The notes under the pieces: model-generated
Database searches by the model: none
Seen by the model: only the letters and a program-made list of their open reading frames with translations
What the model was told of the DNA's origin: nothing
Part shown: positions 24,876 to 34,208 of the stretch, one piece after another
How the letters are laid out: each line of letters opens with the position of its first letter
Numbering within the stretch: the stretch's first letter is position 1
DNA from: REEB95 sp050729835
GTDB taxonomy: Bacteria; Pseudomonadota; Alphaproteobacteria; ATCC43930; CGMCC-115725
Length of the DNA: 64,000 bases
Direction of reading: 5' to 3'
Assembly: GCA_050729835.1 (NCBI GenBank)
Contig: JBOHLS010000010.1
Coordinates: forward strand, 22,969-86,968
Position numbers and translations under genes: made by a program

Positions 24876-27800
24876 CGTCACCGCACGGACCGCCATACCC
24901 GAGGCCCGCGTCCAGGCCGACGCGCCCGATTGGTACAAGGACGCCATCATCTACGAGCTGCACGTCAAGGCTTTCTTCGACGCCAACAACGACGGCATCG
25001 GCGACCTGCCCGGCCTGATCGCCAAGCTCGACTATCTTCAGGACCTGGGCGTCACCGCCATTTGGCTGCTGCCGTTCTTTCCGTCGCCGTTCCGGGACGA
25101 CGGCTACGACGTCTCGGATTATCGTAACATCCATCCGGCCTACGGCACCCTGCGTGACTTCGGCCAACTGGTGCGCGAGGCGCATCGCCGCGGCTTACGC
25201 ATCATCGTCGAGCTGGTGGTCAACCATACGTCGGACCAGCATCCGTGGTTCCAGCGCGCGCGACGTGCGCGTCCCGGCTCGATCTATCGCGACTACTACG
25301 TGTGGAACGAGACCGAGGACAAATACAAGGGAACGCGAATTATCTTCAACGACACGGAGAAGTCGAACTGGACATGGGATCCGGTGGCGAACGCGTTCTA
25401 TTGGCACCGCTTCTTTTCTCATCAACCCGATCTGAATTTCGACAACCCGCATGTCGTGCGCTCGATGCTCAACAACATGCGATTCTGGGCCGATCTAGGC
25501 GTCGACGGCTTCCGTCTCGACGCGGTGCCCTATCTTTGCGAGCGCGAGGGCACCTCCAACGAGAATCTGCCGGAGACCCACGCGACCATCAAGCAGATGC
25601 GGGCGCAGCTCGACCGCGAGTTCCCGAACCGGCTGTTCCTGGCCGAAGCCAACCAGTGGCCCGAGGACGTGAAGGACTATTTCGGCAACGGCGACGAATG
25701 TCACATGGCGTTCCACTTCCCCCTGATGCCGCGCATGTACACGGCGATCGCGCGCGAGGACCGTCATCCGATTACCGACATCCTGCGTCAGACGCCCGAA
25801 ATACCCGAGCAGTGTCAGTGGTCGATCTTCCTGCGCAACCACGACGAGCTGACGCTGGAGATGGTGACCGACAGCGAGCGCGACTATCTCTGGTCGACCT
25901 ACGCCGCGGACCGGCGCGCGCGGCTCAATCTCGGCATCCGTCGCCGGTTGGCGCCGTTGATGGAAAACGACCGACGCCGGATCGAACTGATGGTCAGTTT
26001 GCTTCTGTCGCTGCCCGGAACGCCGATTCTCTATTACGGCGACGAGATCGGCATGGGCGACAACATCTATCTCGGCGATCGCGACGGCGTGCGCACGCCG
26101 ATGCAATGGACGCCCGACCGCAACGCCGGATTCTCGCGCGCCGACCCTGCGACGCTTTACCTCCCGCCGATCATGGACGCCGTGTACGGCTACCAGGCGA
26201 TCAACGTCGAGGCGCAGTCGCGGAGCCTACCGTCTCTGCTCAACTGGATGAGGCGGCTGATCGGCGTGCGCAAATCGCTCAAAGTATTCGGCCGCGGCAC
26301 GCTCACCTTCCTCTATCCGTCGAACCGCGCCGTCCTCGCCTATTTGCGCCAGCACGAGGATTTCACCGTGTTGTGCGTGGCAAACCTGTCCCGCTCGGCG
26401 CAGGCGGTCGAGCTCGACCTCTCGGGCTTCGCTGGGCGCATCCCGGTCGAGTTGCTGGGTCAGACATCGTTTCCGATGATCGGCGATGGGTTTTACACTG
26501 TTACGCTTCAGGGCCATGGCTTCTATTGGTTCCAGCTCGCTGTCCCTATTCAAGGACCTCTGACGACAGTGCGCACGCGGGACCTTGATACGCTGGTCGC
26601 GCTAGGTGGCCTGGCAACGGCGCTGGAGGGCCGCAACCGCGGCATCGTCGAACGCGATATTCTGCCGCCATTCCTCGCCGAGCACCGCTGGTTCGCCCAC
26701 AAGAGCGAGCGCACGTTCGTCACCGCTTTGGTCTGGTCGGCAACGTTCCACCTGGGCGAGCGCGATTGGCTATGGGCGATCGCCGAGGCGCACGGCCGAC
26801 ATTTCACCGCGCGGTACTCGCTACCGTTGATGGACGAGTGGCAGCCGCCGACGGCGCCGCCGCCGGCCGCCACGCTAGCCAAGCTCCGCCACGGTCCGCG
26901 CGAAGGCTACCTGACCGACGCGCTCCACGGTGAAGCCTTTGTCGGCGCAACGATCGCCGCGGTGCGCAACGGGCGAACGGTCGAAACCGCACAAGGCCGG
27001 CTTGTCTTCCAGTCGGCCCAGGCATTCGCCGCGCAGCCCTGGCCCGAACACCCGGTCATCCGCATCGGCGGCACGGAGCAGTCGAACAGCTCGGCCGTCG
27101 TCGAAGGCGCCGCGATCGTCAAATTCTATCGACTGGTCTCCCCCGGCATCCATCCCGAGATCGAGATGGGCACGTTCCTCACCGAGCGGGCACAGTTCAA
27201 GAACGCGCCGCCGCTGCTCGGCCATATCGCGCTGATCGAGCCGGACGGCCGCGAAACCGCGCTCGGCGTGATCCATGGCTGGGTGCAGAACCAGGGCGAC
27301 GCCTGGTCCTACACCCTGGGCTACCTCGCCCGATTCCTTGAAGAATCGCGCGTTGCGCCGGTGGTTGAGCCGAATACGTCGAACGCGGCGCACGCCGTCT
27401 ATCGCTCGCAGATCGAGCAGCTGGCGCTGCGCACGGCCGAGTTGCACCGCGCACTCGACGTGGAGGCCGGCGACGATGCCTTCACCGTCGTGCGTGCGAC
27501 GCCGGCGGAGGTGGCGGGCTGGGGCGACAGCATCGTCCGCACCGTTGGCGAGACGTTCGACGCGCTGACCCGTGGAAGCGCCCGGTTGTTGGGCGAAACC
27601 GCCGCGCTCGCCGCCGATCTGCTCGAACGCAAGGATGCGATCGTCGCGCAGGTTCGCGCGCTCGCAGTCGCCGATCGCGACGTCGTGCTATCGCGGCTGC
27701 ACGGCGATTACCACCTCGGCCAGATCCTTGTCGTGAAAAACGACGTCGACATCGTCGATTTCGAGGGACCGCCGCAGTTGCCGCTCGAGCATCGCCGCCA

Positions 27801-28143
27801 CAAGCATTCGGTCATCCGCGACGTTGCCGGGATGCTACGGTCGTTCGATTACGCGGCCTGGACCGCGCTCGAACACGCCACCGCCAATCAGCCCGACCTG
27901 CGCAATGATCTGCTCAAGGCCGCCCTGTTGTGGCGGGACGACGCCATCCACGGCTTCCTCGACACCTACAGCCGCGCCATGGCCGGCTGCCAGCTGTGGC
28001 CGAACGACGACGCGTTCGCGCGCCGGCTGCTCGACCTGTTCCTGATCGAAAAGGCCGCGCTCGAAACTGCTTACGAGCTGGGGAACCGGCCGGATTGGAT
28101 CGCCGTTCCATTGCGAGGGCTGAAGACACTGACCACACCATGA
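24868..28143 (+). CDS. treS: Trehalose synthase fused to maltokinase (TreS-Mak)
   Basis: A 1091-residue fusion. Residues 1 to about 550 form a GH13 trehalose synthase that interconverts trehalose and maltose. The catalytic residues are Asp218 (GFRLDAVPYL), Glu260 (LFLAEANQWPEDV) and Asp326 (FLRNHDELTLEMV). Residues from about 575 form a maltokinase of the aminoglycoside-phosphotransferase fold that phosphorylates maltose to maltose 1-phosphate. Its catalytic loop reads LHGDYHLGQILV, followed by the metal motif VDFEGPP. Together with GlgE this gives the trehalose-to-glucan route. It overlaps glgE by 8 bp and glgB by 4 bp. Confidence 0.95.
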   Translation: MPDVTARTAIPEARVQADAPDWYKDAIIYELHVKAFFDANNDGIGDLPGLIAKLDYLQDLGVTAIWLLPFFPSPFRDDGYDVSDYRNIHPAYGTLRDFGQLVREAHRRGLRIIVELVVNHTSDQHPWFQRARRARPGSIYRDYYVWNETEDKYKGTRIIFNDTEKSNWTWDPVANAFYWHRFFSHQPDLNFDNPHVVRSMLNNMRFWADLGVDGFRLDAVPYLCEREGTSNENLPETHATIKQMRAQLDREFPNRLFLAEANQWPEDVKDYFGNGDECHMAFHFPLMPRMYTAIAREDRHPITDILRQTPEIPEQCQWSIFLRNHDELTLEMVTDSERDYLWSTYAADRRARLNLGIRRRLAPLMENDRRRIELMVSLLLSLPGTPILYYGDEIGMGDNIYLGDRDGVRTPMQWTPDRNAGFSRADPATLYLPPIMDAVYGYQAINVEAQSRSLPSLLNWMRRLIGVRKSLKVFGRGTLTFLYPSNRAVLAYLRQHEDFTVLCVANLSRSAQAVELDLSGFAGRIPVELLGQTSFPMIGDGFYTVTLQGHGFYWFQLAVPIQGPLTTVRTRDLDTLVALGGLATALEGRNRGIVERDILPPFLAEHRWFAHKSERTFVTALVWSATFHLGERDWLWAIAEAHGRHFTARYSLPLMDEWQPPTAPPPAATLAKLRHGPREGYLTDALHGEAFVGATIAAVRNGRTVETAQGRLVFQSAQAFAAQPWPEHPVIRIGGTEQSNSSAVVEGAAIVKFYRLVSPGIHPEIEMGTFLTERAQFKNAPPLLGHIALIEPDGRETALGVIHGWVQNQGDAWSYTLGYLARFLEESRVAPVVEPNTSNAAHAVYRSQIEQLALRTAELHRALDVEAGDDAFTVVRATPAEVAGWGDSIVRTVGETFDALTRGSARLLGETAALAADLLERKDAIVAQVRALAVADRDVVLSRLHGDYHLGQILVVKNDVDIVDFEGPPQLPLEHRRHKHSVIRDVAGMLRSFDYAAWTALEHATANQPDLRNDLLKAALLWRDDAIHGFLDTYSRAMAGCQLWPNDDAFARRLLDLFLIEKAALETAYELGNRPDWIAVPLRGLKTLTTP

Positions 28144-30347
28144 ACTCTGCACCGCCCTCCCTCGACCGCGAGGCCGATGCGATCCTTGGGGGCGATCACA
28201 CGGACCCGTTCGGCTATTTGGGGCCCCATCCGGCGGGTTCGGGCTTCGTCGTGCGCGCCTTCCTGCCAGATGCGGTCGGCCTCGAGCTCATCGATCCGGC
28301 CAGCGGCCGCGCGCTGGCAACCGCGCGTTCGGTGCCCGGCAGCGGCGGGTTTTTCGTGGTTCCGCTGCCGGTGCGGCCACCGCGGCCATATCTCTTGCGC
28401 GCCGCGTGGCGCGACAGCGGCGCCGAGTTCGTCGATCCTTACCAGTTCGGGCCGTGGCTCGGGGAAACCGATCTTTATCTCCTGCGCGAAGGGACGCATC
28501 TCGAAGCCTATCGCCGCTTCGGCGCACACAGCATCACGCTCGACGGCGTCGCGGGCGTCGTTTTTTGCGTCTGGGCGCCGAACGCCAAGCGCGTCAGCGT
28601 CGTCGGCGATTTCAACTTCTGGGACGGGCGACGCCACGTCATGCGTCTCCATCCCGGCGCCGGCGTCTGGGAACTGTTCATTCCCGGCCTCGCCGAGGGC
28701 GTACGTTATAAATACGAGGTCAAGGCCCGTACCGGCGCGATCCTGCCGCTCAAAGCGGATCCGTTGGCATACGCCGCCGAGCGGCCGCCGGCGACCGCGT
28801 CCCTGATCGCACGCATCGACCATCATCGCTGGAGCGACAACGCCTGGATGGAGCAACGCAGCGGGCGCAATCTTTATGCCCAGCCGATGGCGATCTATGA
28901 GGCGCATCTCGGCTCGTGGCGGCGACGCCCCGAGGAGGGCAACCGCTTCCTGACCTATCACGAGCTGGCCGAGATACTGGTGTCCTATGTCAAGGAGATG
29001 GGCTTCACGCATCTCGAGCTGCTGCCGATCACTGAGCATCCCTTCGACGGCTCGTGGGGCTACCAGCCGACCGGGCTCTACGCGCCGACCAGCCGCTACG
29101 GCAGCCCAACCGACTTCCAGGCATTCATCGACGCCTGCCACCGCGCCGAGATCGGGCTGCTGCTCGATTGGGTCCCGGGCCATTTCCCCAACGATGCGCA
29201 CGGCCTTGCCGAGTTCGACGGCACGCATCTTTACGAGCATGCCGATCCGCGCCAGGGCCTGCATCGCGACTGGAACACGCTCATCTACAACTACGGCCGT
29301 ACCGAGGTCGTCGAATTCCTGCTCAACAGCGCACTGCATTGGCTCGACCACTACCACGTCGACGGCCTGCGCGTGGATGCCGTCGCCTCGATGCTCTATC
29401 TCGACTATAGCCGTCAGCCCGGCGAGTGGGTGCCCAATCGTTTAGGCAGCAACGAGAACATCGAGGCGATCGGCTTTCTCAAGCGGCTCAACGAAGCTTG
29501 CTTCGGCCGCTTTCCCGGTGTCACCACGATCGCCGAGGAGTCCACGGCGTGGCCACTGGTGTCGCGGCCGACCTACGACGGCGGGCTGGGCTTCGGCTTC
29601 AAGTGGAACATGGGTTGGATGCACGACACGCTCGACTACATGGCGCTCGATCCGGTGCATCGCTCGCATCACCACGAACAGCTCACGTTCGGCCTGCTTT
29701 ACGCGTTCAACGAGAACTTCATCCTGCCGCTGTCGCACGATGAAGTGGTGCATGGCAAACGCTCGATCCTGGGCCGCATGCCCGGCGACCGCTGGCAGCG
29801 ATTCGCCAATCTGCGCGCCTATTACGCCTTCATGTACGGCCATCCAGGCAAGAAACTGCTCTTCATGGGCAACGAATTCGCCCAGGAAAACGAGTGGAAT
29901 CACGACCAGAGTCTCGACTGGCACCTGTTGGGCGACCCGATGCACAAGGGCGTCACGGCGCTGGTGCGCGAGCTCAATGCATTGCATCGGCGGCTGCCGG
30001 CGCTGCACGAGCTCGATCACGAGCGCGGCGGTTTCGAATGGATCGATGCCTCGGACCGCGCGGCGAGCGTGCTGTCGTTCCAGCGCAACGGCCGCACGCC
30101 CGGCGAGCACGTCGTCGTGATCGTCAATTTTACCCCCGTGGTCCGTCAGGGCTATCGCGTCGGCGTGCCATCAGGCGCGACCTACCGGGAAATCCTCAAT
30201 TCCGATGACCGCCGCTACGGCGGCAGCGGCGTGGCCAATGCCGGCACGCTGGCGCCGGAAGCGCTGCCGTGGCAAGGCCGCAGCCATTCGCTGGCTCTGA
30301 CGCTGCCGCCATTGGCGGCGATCTTTCTTGCGCCCGCGACGGGCTAG
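28140..30347 (+). CDS. glgB: 1,4-alpha-glucan branching enzyme
   Basis: A 735-residue GH13_9 enzyme that makes alpha-1,6 branches. It has an N-terminal carbohydrate-binding module (HTDPFGYLGPHP), a second one with APNAKRVSVVGDFNFWDGRR, then the catalytic barrel. The nucleophile Asp is in GLRVDAVASMLYLDYSR, the acid/base Glu in TTIAEESTAWP, and the third Asp in LPLSHDEVVHGK. Domain order and length match GlgB of E. coli. The ATGA overlap with treS implies coupling. Here it branches the glucan built by GlgE. No glgA or glgC lies in the window. Confidence 0.96.
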   Translation: MNSAPPSLDREADAILGGDHTDPFGYLGPHPAGSGFVVRAFLPDAVGLELIDPASGRALATARSVPGSGGFFVVPLPVRPPRPYLLRAAWRDSGAEFVDPYQFGPWLGETDLYLLREGTHLEAYRRFGAHSITLDGVAGVVFCVWAPNAKRVSVVGDFNFWDGRRHVMRLHPGAGVWELFIPGLAEGVRYKYEVKARTGAILPLKADPLAYAAERPPATASLIARIDHHRWSDNAWMEQRSGRNLYAQPMAIYEAHLGSWRRRPEEGNRFLTYHELAEILVSYVKEMGFTHLELLPITEHPFDGSWGYQPTGLYAPTSRYGSPTDFQAFIDACHRAEIGLLLDWVPGHFPNDAHGLAEFDGTHLYEHADPRQGLHRDWNTLIYNYGRTEVVEFLLNSALHWLDHYHVDGLRVDAVASMLYLDYSRQPGEWVPNRLGSNENIEAIGFLKRLNEACFGRFPGVTTIAEESTAWPLVSRPTYDGGLGFGFKWNMGWMHDTLDYMALDPVHRSHHHEQLTFGLLYAFNENFILPLSHDEVVHGKRSILGRMPGDRWQRFANLRAYYAFMYGHPGKKLLFMGNEFAQENEWNHDQSLDWHLLGDPMHKGVTALVRELNALHRRLPALHELDHERGGFEWIDASDRAASVLSFQRNGRTPGEHVVVIVNFTPVVRQGYRVGVPSGATYREILNSDDRRYGGSGVANAGTLAPEALPWQGRSHSLALTLPPLAAIFLAPATG

Positions 30348-30350
30348 CCG

Positions 30351-32423
30351 ATGACGCCGCGTCTCGGAACCGGTCGGCCCTATCCCCTCGGCGCGCATTT
30401 CGATTCGCGCGGCGCGAATTTCGCTCTGTTTTCCGCGCATGCGGAAAAGGTGGAGCTGTGCCTGTTCGACACGCACGGGCGGCGCGAGATCGATCGCCTG
30501 CCCTTGCCCGAGAACACCAATGGCGTCTGGCACGGCCATTTGCCCGAGGCCTATCCCGGCCTGCTTTACGGCTATCGCGTGCACGGCCCCTACGCACCTG
30601 AGCATGGCCATCGTTTCAACCCATACAAGCTGCTGCTCGACCCTTACGCGCACGATATCGCCGGCGAGCTTCACCTGACCGACGCGCATTTCGGCTACCG
30701 CGTCGGCAGCCCGCGCGGTGACCGCTCGTTCGACCGGCGCGACAACGCCCGCGCGATGCCAAAATGCCGGCTGGTGGAAGACAATTTCCATTGGGGCGAC
30801 GATCGGCCGCCGCACCATCCCCTGTGCGACAGCGTCATCTACGAACTGCACGTCAAGGGCTTCACCAAGCGCCACACCGGCATTCCCGAGGCCATCCGCG
30901 GTACCTTTGCGGCGTTGCGCACGACCGAAGTCATCGACCACCTGCGCCACCTCGGCGTCACCGCCGTCGAATTGATGCCGGTTCATTACGCCGTCGACGA
31001 CCGCACCCTGCTCGAGCGCGGCCTGCGCAATTTCTGGGGTTACAACACCATCGGCTATTTCGCGCCCGACCGGCGTCTGCTCGGCGGTGGCGACGGCGAA
31101 TTCAAGCGCACCGTCGCGGCGCTGCACGCCGCCGAAATCGAGGTCATCATCGACGTCGTCTACAACCACACGGCGGAGGGCAGCGAGCTTGGCCCGACGC
31201 TCTGCTTTCGCGGCATCGACAATCTCTCGTACTACTGGCTGTCGCCCGACGATCCGCGCCATTACATGGACTTCACCGGCGTCGGCAACTCGCTGCGCAT
31301 GAATCATCCGCGCGTGCTCCAGCTCGTCACCGATTCGCTGCGCTACTGGGTCGAGGTCATGCACGTCGACGGCTTCCGCTTCGACCTGGCAACCGCGCTG
31401 GCGCGCGGGCCCAACGGCTTCGACCCGAACAGCAGCTTCCTCGACGCGCTGGGCCAGGACCCCGTCCTGGCGCAGGTGAAGCTGATTGCCGAGCCGTGGG
31501 ACGTTGGCGAAGGCGGCTACCGGCTCGGCGGCTTTCCGCCCGGTTGGAGCGAGTGGAACGGGCGCTTTCGTGACGATCTCCGCCGCTTCTGGCGCGGCGA
31601 CGGCGGCACCATCGGCGCCGTCGCGGCGCGCATCGCCGGTTCGGCCGACTTCTTCCGCCACGACAACCGCCGGCCGTCGGCAAGCATCAACTTCGTCACC
31701 GTGCACGACGGTTTCACCCTCACCGACCTGGTGAGCTTCAACGCCAAGCACAACGAAGCCAATCGCGAGAACAACGCCGACGGTACCGACGAGAATCTGA
31801 GCTGGAATTGCGGCGCCGAGGGACCGACCGACGACGCCGAGATCGTCGCCTTGCGCCACCGGCAACGGCGCAATTTCCTGGCGTCGTTGCTCCTATCGCT
31901 CGGCGTGCCTTTGCTGCTTGCCGGCGACGAGATGGGCAACAGCCAAGGCGGCAACAACAACGCCTATTGCCAGGACAACGAGATCGGCTGGGTCGACTGG
32001 TCGGGCCTGTGGCAGCCGGGCAGTGATCTGACTACGTTCGTCCGCCGCCTGATCGAGCTGCGTCATGACCGGCACCTGACGCGCGACCGCTTCCTGGACG
32101 GCAAGCCCATCCCCGACGGCCGCAAGGACATGACTTGGCTTCATGCCGACGGCGCCGAAATGACCGAGGCCGACTGGCACGCGCCGGACGCTCGCTTCAT
32201 CGCCGCGGTGTTCGACGCCACGCGACAACCGCTGATGCTACTGATGAACGGGGACACCAAGCCGGTGACTTTCACGGCACCCGAGACGCCCGGCGTCACG
32301 GCCTGGCGCGTGCGCGTCGACACCGCCGCCGCCAACGGTTTCGGCGACGCCGTTCTGGCGCCCGCCGACCGGCTCACGGTGCAGCCCCGCTCGCTGATGG
32401 CGCTGATCGGCGAAGAGACCTAG
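30351..32423 (+). CDS. glgX: Glycogen debranching enzyme (isoamylase type)
   Basis: A 690-residue GH13_11 enzyme that hydrolyses alpha-1,6 branches. The N-terminal CBM48 region (GAHFDSRGANFALFSAHA) precedes the barrel. The catalytic residues lie in DGFRFDLATALAR (Asp), LIAEPWDVGEGGY (Glu) and TVHDGFTLTDLV (Asp). The GlgX/TreX hallmark NEANRENNADGTDENLSWNC is present. In clusters with treY and treZ the enzyme supplies linear maltodextrins for trehalose formation. The gap to glgB is 3 bp. Confidence 0.96.
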   Translation: MTPRLGTGRPYPLGAHFDSRGANFALFSAHAEKVELCLFDTHGRREIDRLPLPENTNGVWHGHLPEAYPGLLYGYRVHGPYAPEHGHRFNPYKLLLDPYAHDIAGELHLTDAHFGYRVGSPRGDRSFDRRDNARAMPKCRLVEDNFHWGDDRPPHHPLCDSVIYELHVKGFTKRHTGIPEAIRGTFAALRTTEVIDHLRHLGVTAVELMPVHYAVDDRTLLERGLRNFWGYNTIGYFAPDRRLLGGGDGEFKRTVAALHAAEIEVIIDVVYNHTAEGSELGPTLCFRGIDNLSYYWLSPDDPRHYMDFTGVGNSLRMNHPRVLQLVTDSLRYWVEVMHVDGFRFDLATALARGPNGFDPNSSFLDALGQDPVLAQVKLIAEPWDVGEGGYRLGGFPPGWSEWNGRFRDDLRRFWRGDGGTIGAVAARIAGSADFFRHDNRRPSASINFVTVHDGFTLTDLVSFNAKHNEANRENNADGTDENLSWNCGAEGPTDDAEIVALRHRQRRNFLASLLLSLGVPLLLAGDEMGNSQGGNNNAYCQDNEIGWVDWSGLWQPGSDLTTFVRRLIELRHDRHLTRDRFLDGKPIPDGRKDMTWLHADGAEMTEADWHAPDARFIAAVFDATRQPLMLLMNGDTKPVTFTAPETPGVTAWRVRVDTAAANGFGDAVLAPADRLTVQPRSLMALIGEET

Positions 32424-32429
32424 GCTGCC

Positions 32430-34208
32430 ATGCGGCGCCAGCATCGCATGGCGTTCGGCGCTTCGCTCGATTCCCAGGGCGTGGCGTTTCGGTTGTGGGC
32501 GCCGGCAGCACGCCGCGTCGCGTTGCATCTGCCCGAGACGCGCCGCGACATCGCCATGGCGCGCAGCGACGACGGCTGGCACGAACTGCGGGTGCCCAAC
32601 ATGCTCGCGGGCACGGTCTATCAGTACCTAATTGACGACGCGCGCGTCGTGCCCGATCCGGCGTCGCGCTTCCAGCCGAGCGACGTCGACGGCCCGAGCG
32701 AACTGATCGATCCCGAGACTTTCGATTGGCCCGACGGTGCGTGGCGTGGGCGGCCGTGGCACGAGGCGGTGATTTGCGAGCTGCATGTCGGCGCCTTCAC
32801 GCGCGAAGGCACGTTCGCCGCGGCCGAGGCCGATCTTGCGCGGCTTGCCGCCCTCGGCATCACGGCCGTCGAACTGATGCCGTTGGCGGATTTCGCTGGC
32901 AAGCGCAACTGGGGTTATGACGGCGTGCTGCCCTTCGCACCGGATTCGCGCTACGGCACGCCGACCGCGCTCAAGCGCCTCATCGCCGCCGCGCATGCGC
33001 TCGGCGTGATGGTCTTCCTCGACGTCGTCTACAACCACTTCGGGCCCGAGGGCAATTACCTCGGTCTTTACGCGCCCGGGTTCTTCACCGCCGCACCAAC
33101 CGGCTGGGGTTCGGCGATCAACTTCGCGGCGCGGCCTGTGCGCGATTTCTTCATCGAGAACGCACTCTACTGGCTGCTCGAATACAATTTCGACGGCCTG
33201 CGGCTCGACGCCGTGCACGCGATCCGCGACGACAGCCGGCCCGAAATCCTCGAAGAGCTGGCAGCCCGCGTGCGTTTGGCGGTTCCGCTCGACCGTCACG
33301 TCCACCTCGTCGTCGAGAACGACGCCAACCAGGCGTGTTACCTGCGCCGCAACGCCGAGGGTCGCACTGTCCACTACAACGCGCAGTGGAACGACGATTT
33401 CCACCACGCCGCGCATGTCATCCTGACCGGCGAGACCGGCGGCTATTACGTCGATTTTGCCGCCAACCCGGTTGCCCGGCTCGGCCGCGCGCTCGCCGAA
33501 GGCTTTGCCTTCCAGGGCGAGCGGTCGGCCTATCGCGCCGCGCCACGCGGTGAGGCGAGCGGCGACTTGCCGCCCACCGCGTTCGTCAATTTCCTCCAGA
33601 ACCACGACCAGATCGGCAACCGCGCCTTCGGCGAGCGCTTGACCGTGCTGACCGAACCCGCGGCGCTGGCGGCGGCAACTGCGATCCTGCTGCTCGCGCC
33701 GGCGCCGCCACTGCTGTTCATGGGCGAAGAATGGGATGCCGTGACGCCGTTCCTGTTCTTCTGCGATTTCGCCGGCGCGCTCGGTGCCGCGGTGCGCGAC
33801 GGCCGGCGGCGCGAGTTTGCCAAATTCTCGGCCTTCGCCACGCCGGAAAGCGCCGCCCGCATTCCCGATCCATTGGCCGCCGAAACGTTTGCACGCAGCC
33901 AGCTCGGCGAGCGCCCGCCCGCCATGCCGGCGATCCGTCGTCTGCTGGAAATCCGCCAGCACGAGATCGTGCCGCGCCTGCCGGGCACGCGTGGCGGCGC
34001 CAATTACACGGTCGAAGGGAGGTGTCTGGCGGTGGCGTGGCGGCTCGGCGACGGCAGTCGGCTAACGCTCGCTGCCAATCTCGACCGTGTGGCTGCGGCG
34101 TGGCCGTTGCTGCCATCCGTCGGACGCACGCTGTGGGACACCGAACGGCGCGACGGCATCCTGCCACCTTGGGCGGTGATCTGGACCCTGTCAGAGGCCG
34201 GGCGATGA
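32430..34208 (+). CDS. treZ: Malto-oligosyltrehalose trehalohydrolase
   Basis: A 592-residue GH13_10 enzyme that releases trehalose from the reducing end produced by TreY. The N-terminal domain (FGASLDSQGVAFRLWAPAAR) is CBM48-like. Catalytic residues are found in FDGLRLDAVHAI (Asp), HLVVENDANQA (Glu, the family-specific form) and FLQNHDQIGNRAFGERL (Asp). The length is normal. It overlaps malQ by 4 bp. Because treY downstream carries a stop codon, TreZ may have no substrate in this strain unless the stop is read through. Confidence 0.95.
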   Translation: MRRQHRMAFGASLDSQGVAFRLWAPAARRVALHLPETRRDIAMARSDDGWHELRVPNMLAGTVYQYLIDDARVVPDPASRFQPSDVDGPSELIDPETFDWPDGAWRGRPWHEAVICELHVGAFTREGTFAAAEADLARLAALGITAVELMPLADFAGKRNWGYDGVLPFAPDSRYGTPTALKRLIAAAHALGVMVFLDVVYNHFGPEGNYLGLYAPGFFTAAPTGWGSAINFAARPVRDFFIENALYWLLEYNFDGLRLDAVHAIRDDSRPEILEELAARVRLAVPLDRHVHLVVENDANQACYLRRNAEGRTVHYNAQWNDDFHHAAHVILTGETGGYYVDFAANPVARLGRALAEGFAFQGERSAYRAAPRGEASGDLPPTAFVNFLQNHDQIGNRAFGERLTVLTEPAALAAATAILLLAPAPPLLFMGEEWDAVTPFLFFCDFAGALGAAVRDGRRREFAKFSAFATPESAARIPDPLAAETFARSQLGERPPAMPAIRRLLEIRQHEIVPRLPGTRGGANYTVEGRCLAVAWRLGDGSRLTLAANLDRVAAAWPLLPSVGRTLWDTERRDGILPPWAVIWTLSEAGR